Assembly (NCBI GenBank): GCA_965197795.1
Contig: OZ240228.1
Location: 2,790,001-2,854,000 of the forward strand
Direction of reading: 5' to 3'
DNA from: WHTK01 sp965197795
GTDB lineage: Bacteria; Chloroflexota; Dehalococcoidia; DSTF01; WHTK01
DNA length: 64,000 bases
Shown here: positions 1 through 6,759 of the stretch, piece after piece
Numbering within the stretch: the first letter of the stretch is position 1
Layout: the number at the start of each line of letters is the position of its first letter
Made by a program: the position numbers and the translations under genes
Notes under the pieces: generated by a model
Database searches by the model: none
What the model was told of the DNA's origin: nothing
What the model saw: only the letters and a program-made list of their open reading frames with translations

Positions 1-191
1 CTCTGACTCAGCGTGGTTCTGGCTACGACCGCGTCTTACCCGACCGCATCACGCTCTATTGGGGTGTCCTAGTCCGCGGCTTTCCGGAAGATGCCGAGCT
101 CGAGGACGAGGTACGCAAGACGCTCTATCACGAGATCGCCCACTACTTCGGGATGGACGAAGACGAGCTTCACGGAACCTCGCTGCGCTAG
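1..191 (+). CDS. Zincin-like metallopeptidase family protein, 3' end only
   Basis: This is the C-terminal end of a gene entering from the left edge; the visible frame starts at base 3 and stops with TAG at 189-191. It encodes about 62 residues with the motif YHEIAHYFGMDEDEL. That HExxH site followed by an aspartate is typical of the small PF06262-type zincin proteins, in which the two histidines bind zinc and the glutamate is catalytic. The substrate of these proteins is not established. The segment before the motif (RITLYWGVL...) fits the beta strand that precedes the active-site helix. The family call is fairly safe, but the N-terminal half cannot be judged. Confidence 0.7.
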   Translation, partial: LTQRGSGYDRVLPDRITLYWGVLVRGFPEDAELEDEVRKTLYHEIAHYFGMDEDELHGTSLR

Positions 192-209
192 AATGCGCTT
201 GGATCCGCG

Positions 210-776
210 ATGAGCGCCCTAGGATCGCCACACAATCAAGCGACGGCTGCCTCGCAGCGTGAGCAGCGCGACGACGAAACCGCACGGGTCAGACCAGAGA
301 CCTCGATTTCTACGATTGTCCTGACGCGAATCCTGATCGCGCTGATCGCCATCTGGAGCCTGGTAACCGGACTCGTAATGGTGTGCTTCCAGGGCGCGAG
401 CTCGGGCGCGCTTGGCGCCGGCGTCGAGGACGTGGCAGGCCAGCGCTTGCTCGGCGCGCACCTGATCGTGCTTGCGCCGGCTTACGCCCTTATCGCATGG
501 CGTTACACCGAATACCGGGGGCTGTCTTGGCTGGCATTCGCCTCTCAACTTGCCGTGTTCTTCACGGTCGGCTACAGCATCCTGATCGGCGATACGGAGT
601 TTGGCGACGGCATGGTCGCCGTCACCGTGAGCGGCATCTTCATCGGCCTGCTGGGATTCGTCTGGATCAGCGAGCAGCGAACCCTGGCGCGATTACGGCT
701 GGAGGAAGAGGAAGAGGACCTACCGTGGCTGGGTCAGGACGCCGCGCCCGAGGAGCCGTCCGACAGCTCGCTCTAA
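210..776 (+). CDS. Hypothetical protein with four membrane segments
   Basis: This 188-residue protein has a charged N-terminus, then four hydrophobic segments at roughly residues 32-58, 78-95, 105-127 and 132-152, and an acidic tail (LEEEEEDLPW). I do not recognise the family. It starts 18 bases after the metallopeptidase stop, so the two may be co-transcribed. Its 3' end overlaps the convergent glycerate kinase gene by 57 bases. The true start could be slightly downstream, because the first 25 residues are polar and no clear ribosome-binding site is seen. Confidence 0.6.
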   Translation: MSALGSPHNQATAASQREQRDDETARVRPETSISTIVLTRILIALIAIWSLVTGLVMVCFQGASSGALGAGVEDVAGQRLLGAHLIVLAPAYALIAWRYTEYRGLSWLAFASQLAVFFTVGYSILIGDTEFGDGMVAVTVSGIFIGLLGFVWISEQRTLARLRLEEEEEDLPWLGQDAAPEEPSDSSL

Positions 777-1880
777 CGCCCTGCCGATCTGTTCCCCCGC
801 TTCGTCAGGAGACGGCAAAGGCCCCTTGCCATCACTCAACGCTTCGATTTCATTGAACAGCTCGATTGCGGTCTCGTAGCCCTCGCCGAGATGACCGGCG
901 AGGCAGACAACGGGGCGTCCAGCCTCCACGGCGACCTCGGCGACGTACTGAGGCGTCTTACCGAAGGCCGTTTGCGCATCGAGGCGTCCTTCGCCCGTGA
1001 TCACGAGGTCGGCTAGTCTCATGCGTCCTTCCAAATCCGCTGCTTGGGCAACGACTTGCGCTCCCCTGATCAGGTCGGCGCCGAGGAAGGCGATGAGCCC
1101 GGCGCCCAGGCCGCCCGCCGCGCCGGCGCCAGGGCGGTCCGCCACCTCGACGCCGAGGTCTCGCTTGATGACGGACGCGAAATGCGCCAACGCCGCGTCC
1201 AGCTCCTCGATCGCCGAGGCGTCGGCGCCCTTCTGCGGGCCGTAGACGGCGGAAGCACCCTGAGAGCCGCAGAGAGGGTTCGTCACGTCGGTGGCGCCAA
1301 CGAAGCGGATGCGTTTCAGCGCCGGGTGTGCGGCCTGGACGTCGATGCGGTCGAGGTCACGCAGCGCCACACCGCCCGTCGCTAGGTCCGCGGCACGAGA
1401 ATCGAAGAGACGAAAGCCCAACGCCTGTGCCATGCCGGCGCCACCGTCATTCGTAGCGCTGCCGCCCAGGCCCACGATCACCTCGTCGATGTCGCGGCCC
1501 AGCGCCGCCAGGATGAGCTCGCCGGTGCCGTAGGAGGAAGCGTGACGCACGGCCTCGGGCGTCAGTTCGTCCGGGCTCAGGCGCAGCAGACCGGAAGCGG
1601 CGGCGCACTCGACGATGGCGCGCTTGCCGGTCAGCAGGCCCCAGCTCGCTTCGATGGGACGGCGTCGAGGGTCGGAGGCGCTGGCTGCGTGGCGCTGGCC
1701 GCCCAGCGCCGTGAGCAGCGCATCCGTAGTGCCGGGACCCCCGTCCGCCATCGGCAGCAGATCGAAAGTCCAGCCGGGGTAGGAGCGCCGCAGTCCCGTC
1801 GCAATCGCTTCCGCGGCTGCGACGGCGGGGAGCGTGCCTTTGAACTCCTGCGGTGCAATGAGTACGCGCAGGTCAGCCAT
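720..1880 (-). CDS. Glycerate kinase (GlxK/GarK type)
   Basis: This protein of 386 residues begins MADLRVLIAPQEFKGTLPA, the usual start of type II glycerate kinases (PF02595), which phosphorylate D-glycerate and feed it into glycolysis or serine and glyoxylate metabolism. Other family motifs are LLPMADGGPGTTDALL near the N-terminus, VGLGGSATNDGGAGMAQALG in the middle and ITGEGRLDAQTAFGKTP near the C-terminus. The length is normal for the family. It overlaps the upstream small membrane gene by 8 bases, suggesting one transcript. Its 3' end overlaps the convergent gene at 210-776. Confidence 0.93.
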   Translation of the reverse strand: MADLRVLIAPQEFKGTLPAVAAAEAIATGLRRSYPGWTFDLLPMADGGPGTTDALLTALGGQRHAASASDPRRRPIEASWGLLTGKRAIVECAAASGLLRLSPDELTPEAVRHASSYGTGELILAALGRDIDEVIVGLGGSATNDGGAGMAQALGFRLFDSRAADLATGGVALRDLDRIDVQAAHPALKRIRFVGATDVTNPLCGSQGASAVYGPQKGADASAIEELDAALAHFASVIKRDLGVEVADRPGAGAAGGLGAGLIAFLGADLIRGAQVVAQAADLEGRMRLADLVITGEGRLDAQTAFGKTPQYVAEVAVEAGRPVVCLAGHLGEGYETAIELFNEIEALSDGKGPLPSPDEAGEQIGRALERAVGRLLGRGVLTQPR

Positions 1881-2097
1881 AGATGTCGTCCCAGGCGAAG
1901 ACCAGGCGCAGGATGCCGGCCGTGGCGATGATGACGGCGTAAATCACGATGATCACTTTGATGCGGCGCCAGAACTGAACCGCCCACGGCTTGCGCAGGA
2001 CGACGAATGGCGCCAGGCCGACCAGGCTCAGCAGCATGAGTAGTAGCAGCAGCTTCACGCAAAGATGATAGAGGAGTCTCGCGGTGTTATGCTGCAC
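1873..2097 (-). CDS. Small two-helix membrane protein
   Basis: This is a 74-codon frame (61 codons if the GTG at 2058 is the start). The protein is hydrophobic, with one segment LLLLLMLLSLVGLAPFVVL and a second around VIIVIYAVIIATAGIL, joined by a basic stretch. It overlaps the following glycerate kinase by 8 bases, which supports it being real and co-transcribed. With the ATG at 2097 its start would lie only 2 bases from the divergent GTG at 2100, so the internal GTG at 2058 is the more comfortable start. The function is unknown. Confidence 0.5.
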   Translation of the reverse strand: MQHNTARLLYHLCVKLLLLLMLLSLVGLAPFVVLRKPWAVQFWRRIKVIIVIYAVIIATAGILRLVFAWDDIYG

Positions 2098-2099
2098 CC

Positions 2100-2216
2100 G
2101 TGGGTGAAATCGCCGTCGCGCTGCTGCTCATCGGAGTACTCTTGGTCGCCGACCCGCGACGCTTGCAGTACGTCATAGACAAAGTGCGCGAGCTCTCGGC
2201 GTGGCTGGCTGAGTAG
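2100..2216 (+). CDS. Micro-ORF resembling a minimal TatA/TatB-type protein
   Basis: A GTG-started frame of 38 codons encodes a short N-terminus, one hydrophobic helix (IAVALLLIGVLLVA), the hinge DPRRL, then an amphipathic helix (QYVIDKVRELSAWLAE). This helix, hinge with P and basic-L, then amphipathic helix arrangement is that of TatA/TatB, although the usual FGP is replaced by ADP. No ribosome-binding site is evident and the frame is short, so it could be chance. The resemblance is pattern-based only. Confidence 0.3.
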   Translation: MGEIAVALLLIGVLLVADPRRLQYVIDKVRELSAWLAE

Positions 2217-2266
2217 TCGGCCGCTCTCCTCACCAACCAGTCCCCTTTCCTTCGTAATTTAGATAT

Positions 2267-2340
2267 TTTGTTCTATTTCTAACCTAAAACGCTTGACTTA
2301 GAACAGTTGTTCTATGATAATGCCCTTGAAATAGAACAAA
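2267..2340 (+). promoter_or_regulatory. LexA-type SOS promoter with flanking inverted repeats
   Basis: A -35 box TTGACT (2293-2298), a 17-base spacer and a -10 box GATAAT (2316-2321) are visible. The spacer contains GAACAGTTGTTC (2301-2312), which fits the Gram-positive LexA box GAAC-N4-GTTC and extends as a palindrome. In addition, TTTGTTCTATTT (2267-2278) and its exact reverse complement AAATAGAACAAA (2329-2340) flank it, each holding one half-site. The promoter points at the zinc-ribbon gene at 2373. Binding by LexA is inferred from the motif and from the matching recA promoter at 5042. Confidence 0.8.
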
Positions 2341-2372
2341 CGTCTTAAAGCGACGGAGTTTCGGAGGCAGAG

Positions 2373-2492
2373 ATGAGACGACGAATGATTCAGCGACCCA
2401 ACGGCAATCGCTGCCCTGACTGCGGTGGACCCGTCGTGAGCGGCGAGGGACGCCACCTTTGCATTCTCTGCGGTCACACTCACCGCCGCTGA
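2373..2492 (+). CDS. Tiny zinc-ribbon protein under SOS-type control
   Basis: This gene of 39 codons has a good ribosome-binding site, GGAGG at 2363-2367, five bases before the ATG. The protein is basic and has two CxxC pairs (CPDC at residues 14-17 and CILC at 30-33) separated by 12 residues, the layout of a four-cysteine zinc ribbon. It could bind nucleic acid or another protein. The LexA-type promoter immediately upstream suggests induction by DNA damage. I do not recognise a named family. The start, the SD sequence and the promoter together make this a convincing gene despite its size. Confidence 0.75.
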   Translation: MRRRMIQRPNGNRCPDCGGPVVSGEGRHLCILCGHTHRR

Positions 2493-2508
2493 GCACCAGC
2501 CCCCGCCT

Positions 2509-2540
2509 ATCTCGCGTCCGGCGTATGCTGGACGCGAGAT
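2509..2540 (+). other. Perfect hairpin overlapping the next start codon
   Basis: ATCTCGCGTCC (2509-2519) and GGACGCGAGAT (2530-2540) form an 11-bp perfect stem with a 10-base loop. The right arm includes the first two bases of the ATG at 2539. No T-run follows, so it is not a standard terminator. It could separate the zinc-ribbon transcript from the next gene, or mask translation initiation. Confidence 0.55.
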
Positions 2541-2790
2541 GACGTATCATCCGCCACCTCCTTCCCAGCCCAACGGCTGCATCCAGACGCTGGCGATCTC
2601 GCGAATGATCGTGATGATCCTGGCCGTCCCGATCCTGCTCATACTCGGCATGTTGATCGGCGTAATATTGATCTTCGTCGCCCTCGATCAGCATCCACTA
2701 CTTGGGCTGGCCGCGATTTTGACGGTCGGCCTCTTGTTGTACCTAGTCGCGAAGTGGGAGCATCATCGCGTCGGACGCGAGCAGCCCTAG
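2539..2790 (+). CDS. Small membrane protein, two helices
   Basis: This 83-residue frame has a proline-rich cytoplasmic start and two hydrophobic helices, MIVMILAVPILLILGMLIG... and LLGLAAILTVGLLLYLVA, followed by a basic tail. There is no recognisable family. No proper ribosome-binding site precedes the ATG at 2539, and that ATG lies in a hairpin. The internal ATG at 2608 (residue 24) would still encode both helices. The gene is followed after 42 bases by yggS in the same direction. Confidence 0.5.
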   Translation: MTYHPPPPSQPNGCIQTLAISRMIVMILAVPILLILGMLIGVILIFVALDQHPLLGLAAILTVGLLLYLVAKWEHHRVGREQP

Positions 2791-2832
2791 TGCTCTGCCG
2801 CTCTCGGGACGAATTCGGTAGACTGCCCTCAG

Positions 2833-3519
2833 ATGGTTGCCATGACGACGGTCGCCGCCAACATCGAATCCCTAAAGGAGCGAATCGCCGCCGCCGCCGC
2901 GCGTAGCGGGCGCGACGGATCCGCCGTACAGCTGGTCGGAGCGTCCGCGATCTCGAAAGGCGTCACGGATGAAATGATCTTGGCCGCCCTCGATGCTGGA
3001 TTGCGTGACTTTGGCGAGAACTACGTCCAGGAAGCCCAGCAGCGCATCGCCAGGCTCGATGAACGCGCTTCCAAGGCGACCTGGCACTTCATCGGCCACC
3101 TGCAGAGCAACAAGGCCGGCATCGCGGCCGCGCTATTCGACACGATCGAGAGCGTCGACTCGCTGAAGCTGGCGCAGGCACTGAGCCGGCGAGCGGAGAG
3201 TCCGTTGCGCGTGCTACTGGAGGTCAACGTCTCCGGTGAAGCGTCAAAACACGGCCTGACAACGTCGGCGATCGCCGCAACCGTTGAGGCGACCGGCGCG
3301 CTGCCGAACATAGACCTCGTGGGACTCATGACGATGGCCCCCGAAGTCGACGACGCCGAGCAAGCTCGCCCCGTGTTTCGAACCCTTCGCGAGCTGGCTC
3401 AGGCCAACGGCCTACGCGAACTCTCGATGGGCATGACGAACGATTTCGAGGTCGCTGTCGAGGAAGGCGCGACGATGGTGCGTATCGGCCGGGCTTTGTT
3501 CGCGGGGACGCCGAGGTGA
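2833..3519 (+). CDS. yggS: YggS/PLPBP family pyridoxal-phosphate homeostasis protein
   Basis: This 228-residue protein has the fold-type III PLP-binding motifs of the family: the lysine-bearing strand near residue 43 (ASAISKGV), RDFGENYVQEAQQRI, WHFIGHLQSNK, LEVNVSGEASKHG, GLMTMAP and the C-terminal SMGMTNDFEVAVEEG and VRIGRALFAG. Family members bind PLP without known catalysis and buffer PLP and amino-acid pools. Here the segment before the lysine seems to carry three extra residues compared with the usual VSK. The second ATG (residue 4) could be the true start. The gene overlaps proC by GTGA, a conserved yggS-proC-yggT arrangement. Confidence 0.92.
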   Translation: MVAMTTVAANIESLKERIAAAAARSGRDGSAVQLVGASAISKGVTDEMILAALDAGLRDFGENYVQEAQQRIARLDERASKATWHFIGHLQSNKAGIAAALFDTIESVDSLKLAQALSRRAESPLRVLLEVNVSGEASKHGLTTSAIAATVEATGALPNIDLVGLMTMAPEVDDAEQARPVFRTLRELAQANGLRELSMGMTNDFEVAVEEGATMVRIGRALFAGTPR

Positions 3520-4322
3520 AGATCGGTTTGATCGGCGGCGGCGCGATGGGCGAGGCGATCGTTTCGGCCGTGATCGAGGCAAGCGTCGCAGAGCCGGCGC
3601 AGATCAGCGTGTTCGACGTCAGCACAGAACGGGCCCGCCACCTGAGCACGACTTACAGCGTGACGTCTGCCAGGAGTCCGGACGAGGCCGTCCACGGCGT
3701 CGACTTCGCCATCCTGGCGGTAAAACCGCAGGATTTCGCCAATGCGGCGGACGCGATCTCTGGCAAGCTGAAGGGCGCCACCACGATGTCGATCATGGCG
3801 GGCGTGACGGTCAAGCAGCTGACGACGACGCTGCGCAGCGAGAACATCGTGCGCTCTATGCCCAACACGCCGGCGCAGATCGGCGAAGGCATGACGGTTT
3901 GGACCGCGACGCCCGGTGTCAGCGAGGATGCGCGAGGCGGCGTGCGCCGGATCCTCGGCGCGATGGGTAAGGAAGCCTTCGTCCCGGACGAGAAGTATCT
4001 CGACATGGCAACCGGTCTCTCCGGCAGCGGTCCCGCTTACGTCTTCCTGTTCATCGAGGCGCTGACCGACGCGGGTGTGCACATCGGCCTCAGCCGCGAC
4101 CTGGCGGCGACGATGGCCTTGCAGACCGTGCTGGGCTCGGCAAGGTACGCTGAGGAAACCGGACGTCACCCGGCAGAGTTGCGCAACCAGGTCACTTCGC
4201 CGGGCGGCACCACAGCCGAAGCGCTGCGCGCGCTCGAGTCGGGTTCATTCCGTGCCAACGTGACCGCGGCGGTCGTCGCGGCGTACGAAAAGTCGAAAGC
4301 GCTGGGAGAGGGCGGCAAGTAG
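3516..4322 (+). CDS. proC: Pyrroline-5-carboxylate reductase
   Basis: This is a protein of 268 residues starting with GTG inside the stop of yggS. It catalyses the NAD(P)H-dependent last step of proline synthesis. The N-terminal Rossmann motif is GLIGGGAMGEAI. Family signatures follow: AVKPQDF, SIMAGV, RSMPNTPAQIGEGMT, GLSGSGPAYVFLFIEALTDAGVHIGLSR and QVTSPGGTTAEAL. The length matches the family. The stop TAG overlaps the GTG start of yggT, so yggS, proC and yggT are translationally coupled. Confidence 0.97.
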   Translation: MKIGLIGGGAMGEAIVSAVIEASVAEPAQISVFDVSTERARHLSTTYSVTSARSPDEAVHGVDFAILAVKPQDFANAADAISGKLKGATTMSIMAGVTVKQLTTTLRSENIVRSMPNTPAQIGEGMTVWTATPGVSEDARGGVRRILGAMGKEAFVPDEKYLDMATGLSGSGPAYVFLFIEALTDAGVHIGLSRDLAATMALQTVLGSARYAEETGRHPAELRNQVTSPGGTTAEALRALESGSFRANVTAAVVAAYEKSKALGEGGK

Positions 4323-4606
4323 TGGCATACGACATCGTCGATACGACGATCTGGCTGGTAACGATCCTGATTTTTGTCCGAGTACTTTCGTCATGGCTGC
4401 TACTGATCTTCGGCCCCTACAGCCCAATCACAGTGTTCTTCACTCGCGGGCCGTTGGGCGAATTTATCTTCACGATTACGGAGCCGATCCTCGGGCCGAT
4501 TCGCAACATCATGCCGCGCGGCATGATGTTGGACCTCTCGCCCATGATCGCCATCCTGGTCATGCAGTTCCTGATCCGCCCCGTGTTGCTCAACCTCGTC
4601 GCCTAG
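4322..4606 (+). CDS. yggT: YggT family membrane protein
   Basis: This 94-residue integral membrane protein has a GTG start overlapping the proC stop. It has the family pattern of two hydrophobic regions separated by a loop with FTITEPILGPIRNIMPRG, followed by LDLSPMIAILVMQFLIRPVL. YggT proteins are associated with cell division or membrane organisation, but their biochemical role is not settled. Its position after yggS and proC is typical. Its end overlaps the convergent DUF167 gene by 4 bases. Confidence 0.9.
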   Translation: MAYDIVDTTIWLVTILIFVRVLSSWLLLIFGPYSPITVFFTRGPLGEFIFTITEPILGPIRNIMPRGMMLDLSPMIAILVMQFLIRPVLLNLVA

Positions 4607-4872
4607 CCGGCTAGACGCTGCCTCACCTCGGCCTCCGTTAACCCCTCGACGCGGAGTCGCTTGACGCGCCCCGTCGCGCCCGAGACGAGCTCAACATCGG
4701 ACGGCGGGATGCTCAGGCTCGATGCCAGCAGGCGTCGCAACGCGTCGTTCGCGCGACCGTCCACCGGCGGGGCTCGCAAACGCACACGCAGCTCGTCCGC
4801 CTGCCAACCGACGATCTCGTCGCGGCCGGCGCGCGGCGTTAGCCTGACCAGGAAGACGGAACTGTGGGCCAT
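4603..4872 (-). CDS. DUF167 (YggU-like) family protein
   Basis: This small protein of 89 residues shows the DUF167 signature: LVRLTPRAGRDEIVGW, RVRLRAPPVDGRANDALRRLLA and VELVSGATGRVKRLRV. The family is widespread and usually sits beside yggT; its function is unknown. Its promoter must lie in or next to the inverted repeat at 4903-5027. The gene converges on yggT. Confidence 0.9.
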   Translation of the reverse strand: MAHSSVFLVRLTPRAGRDEIVGWQADELRVRLRAPPVDGRANDALRRLLASSLSIPPSDVELVSGATGRVKRLRVEGLTEAEVRQRLAG

Positions 4873-4902
4873 GTGGGGAATCGTAGCGTCTCCTCGCTAT
4901 CC

Positions 4903-5027
4903 GGTCATTGCAAGCGGAGCGAAGCAATCTCGCGACTACGTCAAATGGGTTGTTTGCCCTATCACGCTCCGTCTCGCGTGTGATGCGAGGTTGCTGTGTC
5001 GCTCCTGTGTCGCTTCTCGCAATGACC
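4903..5027. repeat. Dispersed-type inverted repeat with GTCATTGC arms
   Basis: The left arm (4903-4934) begins GGTCATTGCAAGCGGAGCG and the right arm (4985-5027) is its imperfect reverse complement, ending in CGCTTCTCGCAATGACC. A 50-base centre separates them. Arms of this kind occur as scattered intergenic palindromes in many bacterial genomes. Here the repeat fills the region between the DUF167 gene and the recA promoter. No open frame of note is inside. Confidence 0.7.
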
Positions 5028-5041
5028 CACTGACGAACCGC

Positions 5042-5070
5042 TTGACAGTGGAGAACAGTCGTTCTAAATT
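5042..5070 (+). promoter_or_regulatory. recA SOS promoter with LexA box
   Basis: TTGACA (5042-5047), a 17-base spacer and TAAATT (5065-5070) form a sigma-70-type promoter. GAACAGTCGTTC (5053-5064) in the spacer fits GAAC-N4-GTTC. The arrangement is the same as at 2293-2321. It lies 59 bases upstream of the recA start. LexA repression is inferred. Confidence 0.85.
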
Positions 5071-5128
5071 GTCGCGAGTCGTACGTGAGATCAGGCTCGT
5101 CGCACCCCGTCAAGGCAGGAGTTAGAAT

Positions 5129-6241
5129 ATGACCACAATGACCGAAGAACGCACGGATGCCCGCTCCAAAGCCGTGGACCTCGCCATCGGACAGATTGAA
5201 AAACAGTTCGGACGCGGCGCGATCATGCGCCTCGGCGAGCAGGCCAACCTGGAAATCGAAGCCATAGCCACCGGCTCGCTGTCGCTGGATATCGCGCTCG
5301 GTATCGGCGGCGTGCCACGCGGCCGCATCACAGAGATCTTCGGTCCGGAATCATCCGGCAAGTCAACGTTGTGCCAGCACATCATCGCCGAGGCGCAGAA
5401 GGCAGGCGGCCTTGCCGCTTACATCGACGTCGAGCACGCGCTCGACCCTGTATACGCCCGCGCCATCGGAGTCAACGTCGAGGAGCTTCTCGTCTCGCAA
5501 CCCGATACCGGCGAGCAGGCGCTCGAGATCGCCGAGGCGCTGGTGCGCTCCAACGCGGTCGACGTTATCGTCGTCGACAGCGTCGCGGCGCTCGTACCGC
5601 GGGCTGAAATCGAGGGCGAGATGGGCGACTCCCTGCCGGGATTGCAGGCGCGCCTCATGTCCCAGGCACTACGCAAGCTGACCAGCGCTATCGCCAAGAG
5701 CAACGCCGCGGTCATCTTCGTCAACCAGCTGCGGGAAAAGATCGGCGTCGTCTTCGGCAACCCGGAAGTAACGCCTGGCGGCCGCGCGCTGAAGTTCTAC
5801 AGCTCGGTACGCATCGACATTCGGCGCATCGAATCGCTAAAGAACGGTACGACCGTGGTCGGCAACCGTGTGCGCACGCGCGTCGTCAAGAACAAGGTCG
5901 CGGCGCCCTTCCGTCAGGCCGAATTCGACATGCTTTTCACCGGCAAGACGATGGGCATCAGCCGCGAAGGCGACATCCTCGACCTCGGCGCCGAGTACGA
6001 GGTGCTGAAGAAGCAGGGCGCGTTCTACAGCTACGGCGAGCTGCGGCTCGGTCAGGGCCGCGATAACTCGCGCAACTACCTGATCGACAACCCGGACCTT
6101 GCGCTCCAGATCGAGGAAGAGATCAGGACCGTGGCGAAGGCGAACCAGGCCGCCTTCACACCGGTCGCCCGTAACGGCGCATCACCCATCGCCGTTGACG
6201 CGGATGACGCGGATGACGAAGCAGAGACAGAGGACGAATAG
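5129..6241 (+). CDS. recA: Recombinase RecA
   Basis: This protein of 370 residues is the DNA-dependent ATPase of homologous recombination and the co-protease for LexA cleavage. It shows IEKQFGRGAIMRLG, Walker A GPESSGKST, Walker B VIVVDSVAAL, the L1 and L2 region (GLQARLMSQALRKLT, FVNQLREKIGVVFGNPEVTPGGRALKFYSS) and an acidic C-terminal tail. The ribosome-binding site AGGAG (5117-5121) lies seven bases from the ATG. recX follows with a GIY-YIG gene inserted between them. Confidence 0.99.
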   Translation: MTTMTEERTDARSKAVDLAIGQIEKQFGRGAIMRLGEQANLEIEAIATGSLSLDIALGIGGVPRGRITEIFGPESSGKSTLCQHIIAEAQKAGGLAAYIDVEHALDPVYARAIGVNVEELLVSQPDTGEQALEIAEALVRSNAVDVIVVDSVAALVPRAEIEGEMGDSLPGLQARLMSQALRKLTSAIAKSNAAVIFVNQLREKIGVVFGNPEVTPGGRALKFYSSVRIDIRRIESLKNGTTVVGNRVRTRVVKNKVAAPFRQAEFDMLFTGKTMGISREGDILDLGAEYEVLKKQGAFYSYGELRLGQGRDNSRNYLIDNPDLALQIEEEIRTVAKANQAAFTPVARNGASPIAVDADDADDEAETEDE

Positions 6242-6265
6242 ACCGCATTCTTCGGAGAGCCGGAA

Positions 6266-6299
6266 CTCGTTCGTCCTGAGCCCGTCGAAGGACACGAGC
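6266..6299. repeat. REP-like palindrome, copy A
   Basis: The segment has a CTCGT/ACGAG outer stem and a GTCCT/AGGAC inner stem around GAGCCCGTCG. It belongs to the widespread palindromes of the GTCCTGAGC...GTCGAAGGAC type. It lies 12 bases before the GIY-YIG start; copy B, in reverse orientation, overlaps that gene's 3' end. Confidence 0.7.
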
Positions 6300-6310
6300 T
6301 TCGCTGATAC

Positions 6311-6703
6311 ATGAACTTTTTCGTATACATTCTTGAACGCGCAGACGGCTCCTACTACACAGGACACACGGAAGATCTTGGAGCCAGGCTTCAGCTTCAT
6401 GTCGCCGGATTTCCCCGTGCTTACACTTCTTCCCGCCTGCCAATAGCCCTCGTTTGGTCGCAAGAATTCCCCACTCGCCTTGAAGCCCTTGAGTCCGAAA
6501 GGCAGATCAAAGGCTGGAGCCGCGCCAAGAAAAAGGCACTCATACGCCACGACTGGGCTGAGGTCAGCCGGCTCGCGCAGCCCTACAGCGGACGACAGCC
6601 CGTCGGCTCCTCAACGTCTATCCGGGACTCGCGTGGTTCGACAGGCTCACCACGAACGTCATTCGGGCCGCCCGCACATTATGGAACAGCCCCCGATGAG
6701 TGA
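6311..6703 (+). CDS. GIY-YIG nuclease domain protein (UPF0213-like)
   Basis: The first 90 residues are a compact GIY-YIG domain: FFVYILERADGSYYTGHTEDL, ARLQLH and EALESERQIKGWSRAKKKALI, with the two tyrosine motifs, the arginine in the following helix and the metal-binding glutamate. The last 35 to 40 residues are low quality and come from the REP-like palindrome copy B, so the original protein probably ended earlier. Stand-alone proteins of this type are small and their target is unknown. The gene separates recA from recX and is flanked by inverted copies of a REP-like repeat, so it may have moved in. Confidence 0.85.
   Translation: MNFFVYILERADGSYYTGHTEDLGARLQLHVAGFPRAYTSSRLPIALVWSQEFPTRLEALESERQIKGWSRAKKKALIRHDWAEVSRLAQPYSGRQPVGSSTSIRDSRGSTGSPRTSFGPPAHYGTAPDE
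6630..6660. repeat. REP-like palindrome, copy B (reverse orientation)
   Basis: CGTGGT (6632-6637) pairs with ACCACG (6649-6654) around TCGACAGGCTC. Reverse-complemented, the copy matches copy A at 6266 but with the stem changed from TCC/GGA to TGG/CCA. The base changes are compensatory and keep the hairpin. It lies within the 3' end of the GIY-YIG frame. Confidence 0.7.
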
Positions 6704-6759
6704 TCCGGGCAACGTTTGTTCCTTGCCCCCTCCTTCGGGAACCTCGACGGGTCTCTAGC

